A stretch of 64,000 nt of DNA, taken from NCBI GenBank assembly GCA_964482435.1, contig CAYZXL010000017.1, forward strand, positions 12,769 through 76,768, read 5' to 3'. Below are positions 36,011 through 46,161 of this stretch, in pieces (the stretch's first letter is position 1; the number at the start of each line of letters is the position of its first letter). Both the position numbers and the translations under genes were made by a program. The notes beneath the pieces are model-generated. The model saw only the letters and a program-made list of their open reading frames with translations, searched no databases and was not told where the DNA came from. This stretch comes from CAYZXL01 sp964482435. GTDB taxonomy: Bacteria > Auribacterota > JABMQX01.

Positions 36011-37942
36011 ATGTTGAAGATAAAGGCATTGATTTGGCGAAAACGGCGCCTTTTCGCGTTCCTTGCAGATGCGGGTTGCGTTGTGTTGAGCTACTGGCTC
36101 TCCTTTTTGATCGGGCTGGCGGGTCTGGGGAGCTCATGGGCTCATCTCTTTGCCGACACCGTGTTGATGCTGGTTGCCTGCCGCTTTGTCTTCTTCTGGG
36201 TCTTCAGACTCCATAATGGCTCATGGAGATACGCGAGCATATCGGACCTCGCAAACATATTGAAAGCGGTTGGCTCAAGCGAAGCGCTTTTCAGCGTCCT
36301 GTTGTTTCTTGTGACGCGGCTTGAAGGCTATCCGAGGAGAATCCTGGTCATAGACGGATTGTTGTTGGTGTTTCTGCTCGGCGGAACGCGACTTGCCGGT
36401 CGCATAGCATCCGAGAGGCTCAGAGGGGACAAACCTGATGGACGGCGATTACGGACGCTGATCGTAGGCGCGGGGGATGCTGGAGAAGCGGTCGTCCGCA
36501 ATCTGAAATATGGGAATCACAGTTCCCTCGTCCCCGTCGGCTTCGTGGATGACGATCCGGCAAAGGCCGGGCTGATGATTCACGGGGTGCGAGTTCTGGG
36601 AAAGATTTCCAACCTCCCTTACCTCCTCAAGAGAAGGCGGATTGACGACCTAATTATCGCAATTCCATCCGCAACCCGCTCCCTGAAAAAGCAAATATAC
36701 GCTGCTTGCGAGAACCTGCAGGTAAGAGTGAAAACGGTGCCGAACCTGCATGATATGATCTTAGGCAGGCGGCGCATTGACGAGCTGAGTGATTTGAACA
36801 TTCAGGATTTGATTGGAAGGGAGACGATCAGCACGGATGTGGAGAAAGCGAGCAACTATTTACGGGGAAAAAGGATTCTCGTAACCGGCGCCGGCGGTTC
36901 CATCGGAGGAGAAATCTGCAAACAGGTCCTCGACTGCACCCCGGAGTCCCTGATTCTCTTAGGCAAAGGCGAGAACAGTCTTCACGACTTACGCTTGCAG
37001 CTCGCTTCGATGGGCTCCGTAGCCAAGGTATATTGCGTACTGGGTTCCGTCACCAACAAGCCGAAGATGGAAGCGGTCTTTGCTCAATTTCAGCCAAGCG
37101 TGGTCTTCCACGCGGCGGCTCACAAGCACGTAGATCTTACCGAGCTGAATTGCGACGAGGCGGTCCTGAACAACGTAATGGGCACGAAGAATGTTCTGGA
37201 GGTCTCGGAAGACCACGGCGCCGAAAGGATCGTCGTCATTTCCACCGACAAGGCAGCCGATCCAACAAGTGTCATGGGATGCACCAAGCGTATCGTTGAA
37301 ATGATGGTCAGCTCCCGGAAGAAGTCCAAAACGGTTGTCGTGGCGGTTCGCTTCTGCAATGTCCTTGACAGCCGTGGCAGTGTCATCCCAACCTTCAGGC
37401 GGCAGATAGAGCTTGGTGGACCAGTAACCATTACAGACAAGAGAATGAAGCGGTATTTCATGACGATTCCTGAGGCGGTGGAACTTGTGATCCAAGCAGG
37501 AGCGATCGGCCGGCACGGTGAGGTGCTCATGCTGGATATGGGCGAACCAGTCAGGATCGTTGACCTGGCAAGGCACATGATAAGGCTTGCTGGTTACGTG
37601 GAAGGGAGGGACATCCGTATCGAGTATACGGGGATTCGTCCGGGCGAGAAGTTGGAAGAACAGCTCGTCGGTCATAATGAAACCCAACAGGACACAGAGC
37701 ATCCGAGGATCAAACGGATCACCTTCCGGCACGACGGATCGGATCATGCTGCCCTCGAAAGAGACATCAACTGCCTGATTGAAAAGTCCATAGCAATGGA
37801 GATGGATGAAGTCCGTCGCAAGCTGATGGAGATGGTCCCGGAATACAATCCGAACCTCAGTCAGGAAATCCTGAGCTGGTTGCCGTGGAAGCCCGCCAGA
37901 TTGGACTTGCAGCCTCACGAGATTCAGCCGGCGCGGACATAG
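36011..37942 (+). CDS. Membrane nucleotide-sugar 4,6-dehydratase (PglF/CapD/FlaA1 family)
   Basis: 643 aa. Residues 1-135 carry about four membrane helices. A CoA-binding-like Rossmann domain follows (LIVGAGDAGEAVV near residue 151), then the SDR catalytic domain (RILVTGAGGSIGGEICKQVL near residue 287). The active site ISTDKAADPTSVMGCTKR has Met in place of the SDR tyrosine, as in PglF-type inverting or retaining UDP-GlcNAc 4,6-dehydratases. PGEKLEEQL is also typical. It would make the UDP-4-keto-6-deoxy sugar, the first step towards bacillosamine-type amino sugars whose later enzymes (aminotransferase fragment, PglD, PglC-like) lie 11-13 kb upstream. Confidence 0.9.
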   Translation: MLKIKALIWRKRRLFAFLADAGCVVLSYWLSFLIGLAGLGSSWAHLFADTVLMLVACRFVFFWVFRLHNGSWRYASISDLANILKAVGSSEALFSVLLFLVTRLEGYPRRILVIDGLLLVFLLGGTRLAGRIASERLRGDKPDGRRLRTLIVGAGDAGEAVVRNLKYGNHSSLVPVGFVDDDPAKAGLMIHGVRVLGKISNLPYLLKRRRIDDLIIAIPSATRSLKKQIYAACENLQVRVKTVPNLHDMILGRRRIDELSDLNIQDLIGRETISTDVEKASNYLRGKRILVTGAGGSIGGEICKQVLDCTPESLILLGKGENSLHDLRLQLASMGSVAKVYCVLGSVTNKPKMEAVFAQFQPSVVFHAAAHKHVDLTELNCDEAVLNNVMGTKNVLEVSEDHGAERIVVISTDKAADPTSVMGCTKRIVEMMVSSRKKSKTVVVAVRFCNVLDSRGSVIPTFRRQIELGGPVTITDKRMKRYFMTIPEAVELVIQAGAIGRHGEVLMLDMGEPVRIVDLARHMIRLAGYVEGRDIRIEYTGIRPGEKLEEQLVGHNETQQDTEHPRIKRITFRHDGSDHAALERDINCLIEKSIAMEMDEVRRKLMEMVPEYNPNLSQEILSWLPWKPARLDLQPHEIQPART

Positions 37943-38017
37943 AAAGAGGCGTGTGTTCATCCGCGTGAAGGAGACAAGAGCCTCAACCGCGGATTCAACT
38001 CTAAGAGGAGCGACCCA

Positions 38018-40189
38018 ATGGCAAGAAGGAATGGTCCGGAGGCCAACCACAAGCATGGGCCACAGGCGGAAGCAGTGGTTGAACCCGTTATCTATGAGAA
38101 ACGGCTGACCATAAAGGACCTCTTCCATATCCTGCTCAAGAGGAAATGGATCCCGATAGCCTGCCTCGTCAGCTTTGTCGCGATCACGGCAGTCGCATCT
38201 TTCAGGGCAACGCGGATGTACCGGGCGACCGCGCAGGTCGAGATCGAGAAGGAAAGCATCAAACTCCTCTCGTTTCAGGAAGTCGTGGATGTGGATACGA
38301 CTGACGTTGACTATTACAACACGCAATACAAGATTCTGAGAAGCCGCTCGCTCGCGGAAACGGTGGCTGCCAAACTAAGGGCAGCGGGAAATCCTCAGGA
38401 TGGACGCCTGACGAGAAATACCATTCTTGAAATGACGAAGGTCGAACCTGTTCGGAACAGTCGCCTGGTGGACGTGATTGCGGAATCGGCCATCCCTCAA
38501 CAAGCGGCTCGAGTTGCGAATGTGCTCGCGGAAGTCTATATCGAGCAGGATCTCAACAAGAAAGTGGAATCCGTTCGGATGGCATCGGAGAAGCTCGCCG
38601 AGGAGCTCACCAAGGCAAAGACGAGGTTAGACGAGTCGGAGAGGAAATTCACCGAATATAAAGAGAGAAACAATATCGTTTCCCTTAACGAAAAGCAGAA
38701 CCTTGTCCTTGAAGAGCTCTCGAGGCTGAACGAGGCTGCAGCCACTGCGAGAACAGAAAGGCTCAAAAAAGAGGCACGGTACAATCAACTCAAGTCGCTT
38801 CCCCTTGAGCAACTCGGACATGAAGAAGAGGTAATCAGCGATCCCTCAATTCAGAGCTTGAGACAGAGCGAGTTGGCGTCCCTCCAGACCGTTGAGATGC
38901 TCGCCAAGCGTTACGGGAATAAACACCCCAGTATGATCTCGGTGCGGGCGGAACTTGCGCGCCTCCGCGAGGCGATTGACCAGCAAATTCCGAAGATCGT
39001 CGAAGAAGCGAAGAACTTGTGGGAGAAAGCAAGGAGCCAGGAAGAGCAGTTAGTTCAAGCCGTCGAGAAAAAGAAGCAGGAAGTGATCGAGTTCACACGG
39101 AGGGTGAATCAATACGAAAGCCTCGCCCGGGAAGTCGACACGAACAAGAAGCTCTTCGACGAGATTCTGAATCGCACGCGAGAGACGGATATCTCCCAGA
39201 GGACCGAGAAGAGCAATATAAGGATCGTTGACAGGGCGGATGTTCCTAAGAGCCCGTTCAAACCTCGGACGAAACTCAATCTCATTCTTGCTCTCACGGC
39301 CGGTGTCATTGTAGGGACCGGCGCGGCGTTCTTCGTCGAGCATCTCAACGACACAGTCGAAGATCCTGCCGATATTGAAGGATTCCTGGCCAAACCTTTC
39401 TTGAGAGCTGTGCCCGTGATTTCTGGCGAATACAACGAACTTGAAGAAAAAGCCAAAGTCACGCATCTCTCACCTCAATCCACCACATCCGAAGCTTATA
39501 AGACCCTTCTGGCAAGCATTCACTACTCTCCGTCGGCAAATGGCATCAGGACAATCCTTGTGACGAGCTCTGGTCCTGCTGAGGGAAAAACGACTACTCT
39601 CACGAATTTGGGAATAGCAGCCGCCCTGAATGGCAAAAAGGTTCTCCTTGTTGATTCAGACCTGCGAAAGCCAACGCTTCACAAGATATTCGGACTGAGG
39701 AAGGATATAGGCTTCACAGACTATCTTGTCGGGGAGGCTGGCCTGGGCCATATAGTGCAGGAGACTGACATCCCGAACCTTTCCGTCATCGCCCGAGGGA
39801 CCTCTTCTCCTAATCCGTCGGGCTTGATTTCGTCTGACCGTATGAAAGAGTTTCCAGCTCTCGTCAAAGACAATTTCGACTTGATACTTTTCGACTCGCC
39901 TCCATGTATGGTCGTTGCCGACTCGCTGATAATTGCGAACCTTGTGGATGCGGTGGTCAATGTGACCCAGAGCGGCAGATATTCCAGGAAACTGGTGGGC
40001 AGAGGTCTGGACCTTCTCGACGGCGTGAACGCTAATGTCCTCGGCGTCGTCCTCAACGAGGTCAAAGAGCGCGACCACCGCTACTATTACTATTATGGGT
40101 ACGGCTATTATTACAGCTACAGCGAGGAGGGGCGGAGAAACAGGAGAGAGCGGAAGACCGGTCGGAAGCAGCTGAGACCAGGTAGGTGA
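38018..40189 (+). CDS. Polysaccharide co-polymerase/tyrosine autokinase (Wzc-like BY-kinase)
   Basis: 723 aa. It has a Wzz chain-length domain with a first membrane helix near residues 42-62 and a long periplasmic coiled coil (about 180-400). A second helix (LILALTAGVIVGTGAAFF) lies near 422-440. The cytoplasmic kinase has Walker A SSGPAEGKTTT near 514-524, Walker A' VLLVDSDLRKP near 546 and Walker B-like LILFDSPP near 622. The C-terminus has a run of about 11 tyrosines within residues 688-703, the autophosphorylation cluster. It controls polymerisation and export in Wzy-dependent systems and closes the rightward cluster. GGAG stands about 8 bases before ATG. Confidence 0.93.
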   Translation: MARRNGPEANHKHGPQAEAVVEPVIYEKRLTIKDLFHILLKRKWIPIACLVSFVAITAVASFRATRMYRATAQVEIEKESIKLLSFQEVVDVDTTDVDYYNTQYKILRSRSLAETVAAKLRAAGNPQDGRLTRNTILEMTKVEPVRNSRLVDVIAESAIPQQAARVANVLAEVYIEQDLNKKVESVRMASEKLAEELTKAKTRLDESERKFTEYKERNNIVSLNEKQNLVLEELSRLNEAAATARTERLKKEARYNQLKSLPLEQLGHEEEVISDPSIQSLRQSELASLQTVEMLAKRYGNKHPSMISVRAELARLREAIDQQIPKIVEEAKNLWEKARSQEEQLVQAVEKKKQEVIEFTRRVNQYESLAREVDTNKKLFDEILNRTRETDISQRTEKSNIRIVDRADVPKSPFKPRTKLNLILALTAGVIVGTGAAFFVEHLNDTVEDPADIEGFLAKPFLRAVPVISGEYNELEEKAKVTHLSPQSTTSEAYKTLLASIHYSPSANGIRTILVTSSGPAEGKTTTLTNLGIAAALNGKKVLLVDSDLRKPTLHKIFGLRKDIGFTDYLVGEAGLGHIVQETDIPNLSVIARGTSSPNPSGLISSDRMKEFPALVKDNFDLILFDSPPCMVVADSLIIANLVDAVVNVTQSGRYSRKLVGRGLDLLDGVNANVLGVVLNEVKERDHRYYYYYGYGYYYSYSEEGRRNRRERKTGRKQLRPGR

Positions 40190-40394
40190 GGCCTCGCTCT
40201 TTCTATCGGAACGGTCCTTTCGGGTATAATGTCAGCGGGATAGCGACTACGAATATGTCCTCCTTTCCGCATCGTCTCGGGGTTGCTCCGCGCATCGAAG
40301 AGCGATCAGGCCTGTTCTCTTGAGCATACAAAGTCTCCTTTCTTGCCTCTATTGAGGTGACGAATTTCGTTGCCGGCGCCGGGTTTGTGGCCGG

Positions 40395-42587
40395 CTATCG
40401 TAGTGGGAATCTGTGATGAGATGGCCGGCGGTTTCCTCCCGTTGCGACGGACACTCTTCCCACCCCGCCTTCACTCCTTTTTCCATCCCGGCATACTTTT
40501 GACCTCGGCTTAATCATGACGGAATAGCAAAACGTCGAAAGCTCTTTCGGTTTCGTTTTCCGATAGAGAATCAGATCGGATCCGGGAGTTCGGGAAATGG
40601 TCAACTCGAGTGCTTTGGCGAGTTGTTCTCCGGTGAATTCCTCGCGCCGGCCCGTAGTCGTGAAGTGGACTTCGTAGGTCGTCGCAGGGTTTAGCCCCTT
40701 CAATTGCACGCGCAGCGTGTCCTCTCGGCATTCCTTGCGCCGGAAGGCCAGAACCATCCCTTCATCGAGGTCAACCCTGTGATATTGCGACGCGAGCCAT
40801 TTGTCCTCGTCGCGGCTGTAGCCGGTCAGGCCATACCAGTCGCCATTGAGCAGATGGCGGACTTTCTTGTATGTATCGGTGATAGTTTTGGCCCTGGCCA
40901 TGTCGAAGCCCTCCCCGTCAGCGATCCAGCCCACGATCAGCGAGGAGGCAAGGGTGGAGTGGAATGAATAATCGTCTAACCGATTGAGGGGAACTGACAC
41001 CAACCCGTTGGGCAGATACTGGCTCATGCCGTAGATTGACGCCTGGTCAATGACGTTATCGAACCAGTAGTCGCTCTTCTGGTGGATGTGGAACCGCATG
41101 ATTGTCTCAAGGTCTATTCGACGGCCCCCGCTGGCACACTCCTCCATCAGCGCGTTGGGGTGGCGCGCCTTGATGATGTCCCAGTAGGCATACAGGCCAG
41201 CGATGTAGTGCATCTCGGTGACGCCCTGGCGGTCGGGCGCATCATTCTCACGCCAGAAAGAGAGGGGATCAATATTGCAGTCTTGCCTGTACACCTCGAA
41301 GCCAGGGAGCTTCAGATATTGATCAACGATGCCGAAGAAGTACTTCTGGACCTCCGGCAGGCCGAAGTTGAGGAGACCGCCCCCGCCTCCGGACTTCCTG
41401 CGCAAGACCCAGTCGCCGCGGTCGCGGTCTATCTGAGTGCCCTCGACGACGCGCTCGGGTTCAAACCAGAGGCCATAGACCATTCCGAAGTCTTTGGCAG
41501 CCTTCGCCACCGGGGCCATTCCGCGGGGGTACTTTGTCTTGTCCACGTCCCAGTTGCCCGCGCCGTCAGGCCATCCTCCTCGAAACCACCCCGCGTCCGT
41601 GATGACCGCTTCCACGCCCAGCGGCTGAAGTGCCTTCATCAGCGAAATCTGGTTCTGCTCGTTGCACTCGTTGAGCCAGCCTCCGCCGCGGGTAAAGCAT
41701 GTGTTGCAGAACAGGATTGGGTCCGGCTTTCTTCCCCGGTACGTCGCCGCGTAATGACGGTAGATGAGCTGGCGGAATTGCGAATTGCTTAAGGATGGTT
41801 CCCCCTCGTGGAACAGCACTAACATCCTCGACGTGCGGACTCTCTCGTTTGGCAGGAGCCGAAAATGTGTCTTTTCCAGCCCGGCTCGGATATGGAGCCT
41901 CGGGCCGGCGGGCCCCATTTCACAGCTTAAGGCCGCCTTCCATTGGCCTGACCAACCGACGGCGATGATGACCGCATGCTGGCCGCAGTCAACTCGGAAA
42001 AACGGGAAATCCGCGTTGCTCGACCGTCCGCCACCGCCCCCCATGGTCTGAACCTCACCCAGTTCCATGGCTGCCTTGCTGACTTCGTAGTCAGTGGGGT
42101 TCGAGGGGGCGCCGTTGGTCCTGTGGAGCACGAAAGGCCCCCTTTCTCCTTTCGGCCCTCCCAGAAACATGTCCATCGCCTGGACATCTTCAATGATGGG
42201 CGTCGCAACAGAGCCTCTATTCTCGAAGAACAACACCCATTCGGCAGCCGGGAAATCGTCGAACAGCTTCAAGTCATACGTGACACTGAGGCCGCACCTG
42301 GCATCGGTCCATTCTGTTGTGAGGAGCGTGCGGTTGCCGCCAACATCGCTCTCTCTCCGCACGCATTGCCAGGCGGGGAGCAAGTCTCTGGATAAAACCC
42401 CATCGTATTTGAAACTGAAAGGAATCGCATTCGACCGTATCCTATCCAGCCATATCTCATTGCCAGCCGTTGTTTCGTCGTCGGCAGCGATGCTAAGGGT
42501 TGTGGCGGACGCCGTGCAAAGGAGAATAGCAAGTGGAAGAGTGAGGACAATGAGGCTGCGATGTTGCAGACCTGCTATCGGTTTCAT
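40395..42587 (-). CDS. Exported alpha-galactosidase (GH36/melibiase type)
   Basis: 730 aa from ATG 42587 (GGAGGG six bases ahead; ATG 42590 is equally possible). N-terminal signal peptide of about 30 residues. A GH36 N-terminal beta-sandwich precedes the catalytic barrel: ITDAGWFRGGWPDGAGNW, YGLWFEPERV, the nucleophile motif YRQDCN (D436) and the acid/base loop ECASGGRRID (D492). A C-terminal beta domain follows. It hydrolyses terminal alpha-galactosides, probably in the periplasm or outside the cell. The final about 50 residues (CYSVMIKPRSK...) are basic and unlike the family, perhaps a replaced 3' end. Confidence 0.9.
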   Translation of the reverse strand: MKPIAGLQHRSLIVLTLPLAILLCTASATTLSIAADDETTAGNEIWLDRIRSNAIPFSFKYDGVLSRDLLPAWQCVRRESDVGGNRTLLTTEWTDARCGLSVTYDLKLFDDFPAAEWVLFFENRGSVATPIIEDVQAMDMFLGGPKGERGPFVLHRTNGAPSNPTDYEVSKAAMELGEVQTMGGGGGRSSNADFPFFRVDCGQHAVIIAVGWSGQWKAALSCEMGPAGPRLHIRAGLEKTHFRLLPNERVRTSRMLVLFHEGEPSLSNSQFRQLIYRHYAATYRGRKPDPILFCNTCFTRGGGWLNECNEQNQISLMKALQPLGVEAVITDAGWFRGGWPDGAGNWDVDKTKYPRGMAPVAKAAKDFGMVYGLWFEPERVVEGTQIDRDRGDWVLRRKSGGGGGLLNFGLPEVQKYFFGIVDQYLKLPGFEVYRQDCNIDPLSFWRENDAPDRQGVTEMHYIAGLYAYWDIIKARHPNALMEECASGGRRIDLETIMRFHIHQKSDYWFDNVIDQASIYGMSQYLPNGLVSVPLNRLDDYSFHSTLASSLIVGWIADGEGFDMARAKTITDTYKKVRHLLNGDWYGLTGYSRDEDKWLASQYHRVDLDEGMVLAFRRKECREDTLRVQLKGLNPATTYEVHFTTTGRREEFTGEQLAKALELTISRTPGSDLILYRKTKPKELSTFCYSVMIKPRSKVCRDGKRSEGGVGRVSVATGGNRRPSHHRFPLR

Positions 42588-42679
42588 CATGTCCCTCCTT
42601 GCCGGATCGAATTGGAGGCAGACTGTCATGACTCCATTTCTCACTTCGAGAACTTTGCCGGGGTTTCAGAATACCGACA

Positions 42680-42919
42680 TTACGGCACGCCAACTTTCGT
42701 GCGGCCGGGCGTCCCGTGCTCTCCGAACCAGTAATAGGTCCCATCCTCATAGAACATGCCCCCGCCATGTGCTTGAACTCGATTTCCCTCGGTGTCGCAC
42801 CAGACCTCGCCCGGCCTGAATGAGCTGTATCTCCTCCGCTCCTGGTTAGCCCCCTCTGCGTACAAACGGCGGGAGACCAGGCACAGGACAACTGTTAGAG
42901 TGATTGATGCCTTTTTCAT
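42680..42919 (-). pseudogene. Truncated GH43-type glycosidase, N-terminal 79 residues only
   Basis: ATG 42919 follows GGAGGA closely and begins a signal peptide (KKASITLTVVLCLVS). Then comes the start of a GH43-type five-bladed propeller: FRPGEVWCDTEGNRVQAHGGG and YEDGTYYWFGEH, with TKVGV. A stop follows at the point where family members continue with the next strand. A full enzyme needs about 300 more residues, and I find no continuation in other frames before the next gene at 42590. The 3' part was deleted; the fragment has no complete active site. Confidence 0.75.
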
Positions 42920-42960
42920 CACGCTCCTCCGGGTCTTTTCCCCAACGCATTCCGGACCGC

Positions 42961-44307
<1,347 letters not shown>

Positions 44308-44627
44308 CTCTCTATCCTCCTGCTTTGAGAGCTTGGCTTAAGCTCTTCCCTTCCAGGCGCCATCCTATCCAATCTACTCATGCGCCACAACCGGGAAATT
44401 CAGTCCAGGTATCGGGCGCAATCCGGCGGCTTGGTTTTCCTATCGGGCTATAGCTTGCTGTTTGCACCTCAAGATGGATAAGCGTTTTGTAGGTTCGCTT
44501 TTGCACTGAGGCGCCGGTCCGCTTCGGTCACGGTCTGCACTGAAAAGCTTGCCGTTAACGGGGTGTCCTATTAGAATGCTCACGATGCCATAGCTTATGG
44601 TTTAGTGACGGTGGAGGAGGGTCTGCA
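44308..44627. other. Divergent intergenic region
   Basis: 320 bases between the leftward oxidoreductase and the rightward peptidase gene; promoters for both should lie here. I could not fix a convincing -35/-10 pair. The strong ribosome site GGAGGAGGG of the rightward gene is at 44612-44620. Confidence 0.5.
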
Positions 44628-46145
44628 ATGCGTTCTTTTCTGCGACAAGGGGTTCCAGTGGGTTTTCTTGCGAGCGTTGTCTTGACGATAGCCTGCGTAG
44701 CGCGGGCGACGGAAGCGGTTTCCGGTGAACCGACTCGCAGTCCGCTTGTGCAGGTCGTGGACCTTTGTGTAGGTGATTCACAGACGGTGGAGCTTTGTGA
44801 TGGGACCAGAGCCGAGGTGAAGTTGCTCAGCTTGAAAGAAAAGAGCGACTCGGTCCGTGGGGCGATTCGGGAGGCAAAGGTACGGGTTGAAGTCAACGGT
44901 CAGCAGACCACACTGACTTCCGCCACGTATAACTTGCCGTTGACGATCGGTGGGGTTCAGATTGACTGCCCAATTACGAAGGGGTACCTCGCAAACAGCG
45001 ATTCCGACGCCTGGGGGTTACTCAAGGATGCGCGGCTGCGGCTGTGGCCGGCCGGCTCGCCGCTGGTTGCCCCCGCCACGTTTGTTTACCCTCTAAAGCA
45101 GCGCTGGTTCGCCAGCGACACGCAAATGGCCAACGAGCCGACATTTGTTGACGGGGGCGAACGACCGTCCGAGCGGAAGATTTACTACCACTACGGTTTG
45201 GACTTTGGCGGAGCCGAAGGGATGGTGAACATCGTGTCGGCGACAGAAGGGCTCGTTGTCTCGGCAGGCACGGATATGCTGCCCGGGTACGAAGACAGCC
45301 CGGTGAAGGCTCGGTACGACGTGGTCTATATGCTGGACGACCAGGGCTGGTACTATCGCTACAGCCATCTCCAGACGATCGAGGCCGGCATTCGGCCCGG
45401 GGTGCAGGTCAAAGCGGGGCAGAAGGTCGGTGTGTTGGGGAAGGAAGGAGGAAGCGGGGGATGGTCGCACCTTCACTTTGACATCCAGAGCCGCCAACCC
45501 TCAGGCAAATGGGGCATCCAGGATGCCTACGCTTTTGCCTGGGAGGCATACCGTCGGGAATATAGCCCTAAGCTGGTTGCGGTCGCTCGGCCGCATTGTC
45601 TCGCTTGGGTTGGCGAGCCGATGGTTCTCGACGGTTCGCGCTCATGGAGCGAATTCGGGAAAATCGTTTCCTATGAGTGGACCTTCACGGATGGGAGCAA
45701 GGCCAGTGGTCCCCGAGTTAAACGAACGTACGGCCGCCCTGGGGCTTATAGCGAAATTCTCAAAGTCACCGATGAGCGAGGATCGGCCGCCTACGATTTC
45801 GCGGTGGTTCAAATCATCGCCAAATCGCAGCCCGACCGGCTCCCGCCGACGATCCACGCAGCCTATGCACCCACATTTAACATTAAGCCCGGAGACCCGG
45901 TCACCTTCAAGGTCCGGACCTTTCGGACTACAGCGGGCAAGGAAACGTGGGACTTCGGCGACGGCAGCCCAACGGTGACTGTTTTGTCCGACGGAAACGT
46001 CAACCCCCTCGCCAAGGATGGATATGCTGTGACTGTTCACCGTTTCAAGCGACCGGGGGACTATTTGGTGCGAGTCGAACGCGCCGACGAGCATGGACTC
46101 ACAGCGGTTGGACATCTGCATGTTCAAGTTGGCGGCGAAGATTAG
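44628..46145 (+). CDS. Exported M23 (LytM) metallopeptidase-like protein with PKD domains
   Basis: 505 aa with a signal peptide (cut near ARATEA). The M23 zinc ligands are all present: HYGLD near residue 188, RYSHL near 246 and SHLHFD near 280. Two PKD-like beta domains follow (about 315-405, with PMVLDGSRSWSEFG and YEWTFTDG; about 415-500, with ETWDFGDGSP and HRFKRPGDY). M23 enzymes cleave peptide cross-bridges in peptidoglycan or other extracellular proteins; PKD domains often bind polysaccharide or protein surfaces. The next gene starts 16 bases after its stop, so the two form an operon. Confidence 0.88.
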   Translation: MRSFLRQGVPVGFLASVVLTIACVARATEAVSGEPTRSPLVQVVDLCVGDSQTVELCDGTRAEVKLLSLKEKSDSVRGAIREAKVRVEVNGQQTTLTSATYNLPLTIGGVQIDCPITKGYLANSDSDAWGLLKDARLRLWPAGSPLVAPATFVYPLKQRWFASDTQMANEPTFVDGGERPSERKIYYHYGLDFGGAEGMVNIVSATEGLVVSAGTDMLPGYEDSPVKARYDVVYMLDDQGWYYRYSHLQTIEAGIRPGVQVKAGQKVGVLGKEGGSGGWSHLHFDIQSRQPSGKWGIQDAYAFAWEAYRREYSPKLVAVARPHCLAWVGEPMVLDGSRSWSEFGKIVSYEWTFTDGSKASGPRVKRTYGRPGAYSEILKVTDERGSAAYDFAVVQIIAKSQPDRLPPTIHAAYAPTFNIKPGDPVTFKVRTFRTTAGKETWDFGDGSPTVTVLSDGNVNPLAKDGYAVTVHRFKRPGDYLVRVERADEHGLTAVGHLHVQVGGED

Positions 46146-46161
46146 CCACAGAGGTCCGAGG

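Noticed and set aside
36989..38326. Minus-strand 445-codon frame opposite the 4,6-dehydratase
   Set aside because: Antisense to the conserved SDR domain and spans into the Wzc gene; no motif and no ribosome site.
40225..40230. Perfect TATAAT after the Wzc gene
   Set aside because: No matching -35 at 16-18 bases and no plus-strand gene for over 4 kb; probably chance.
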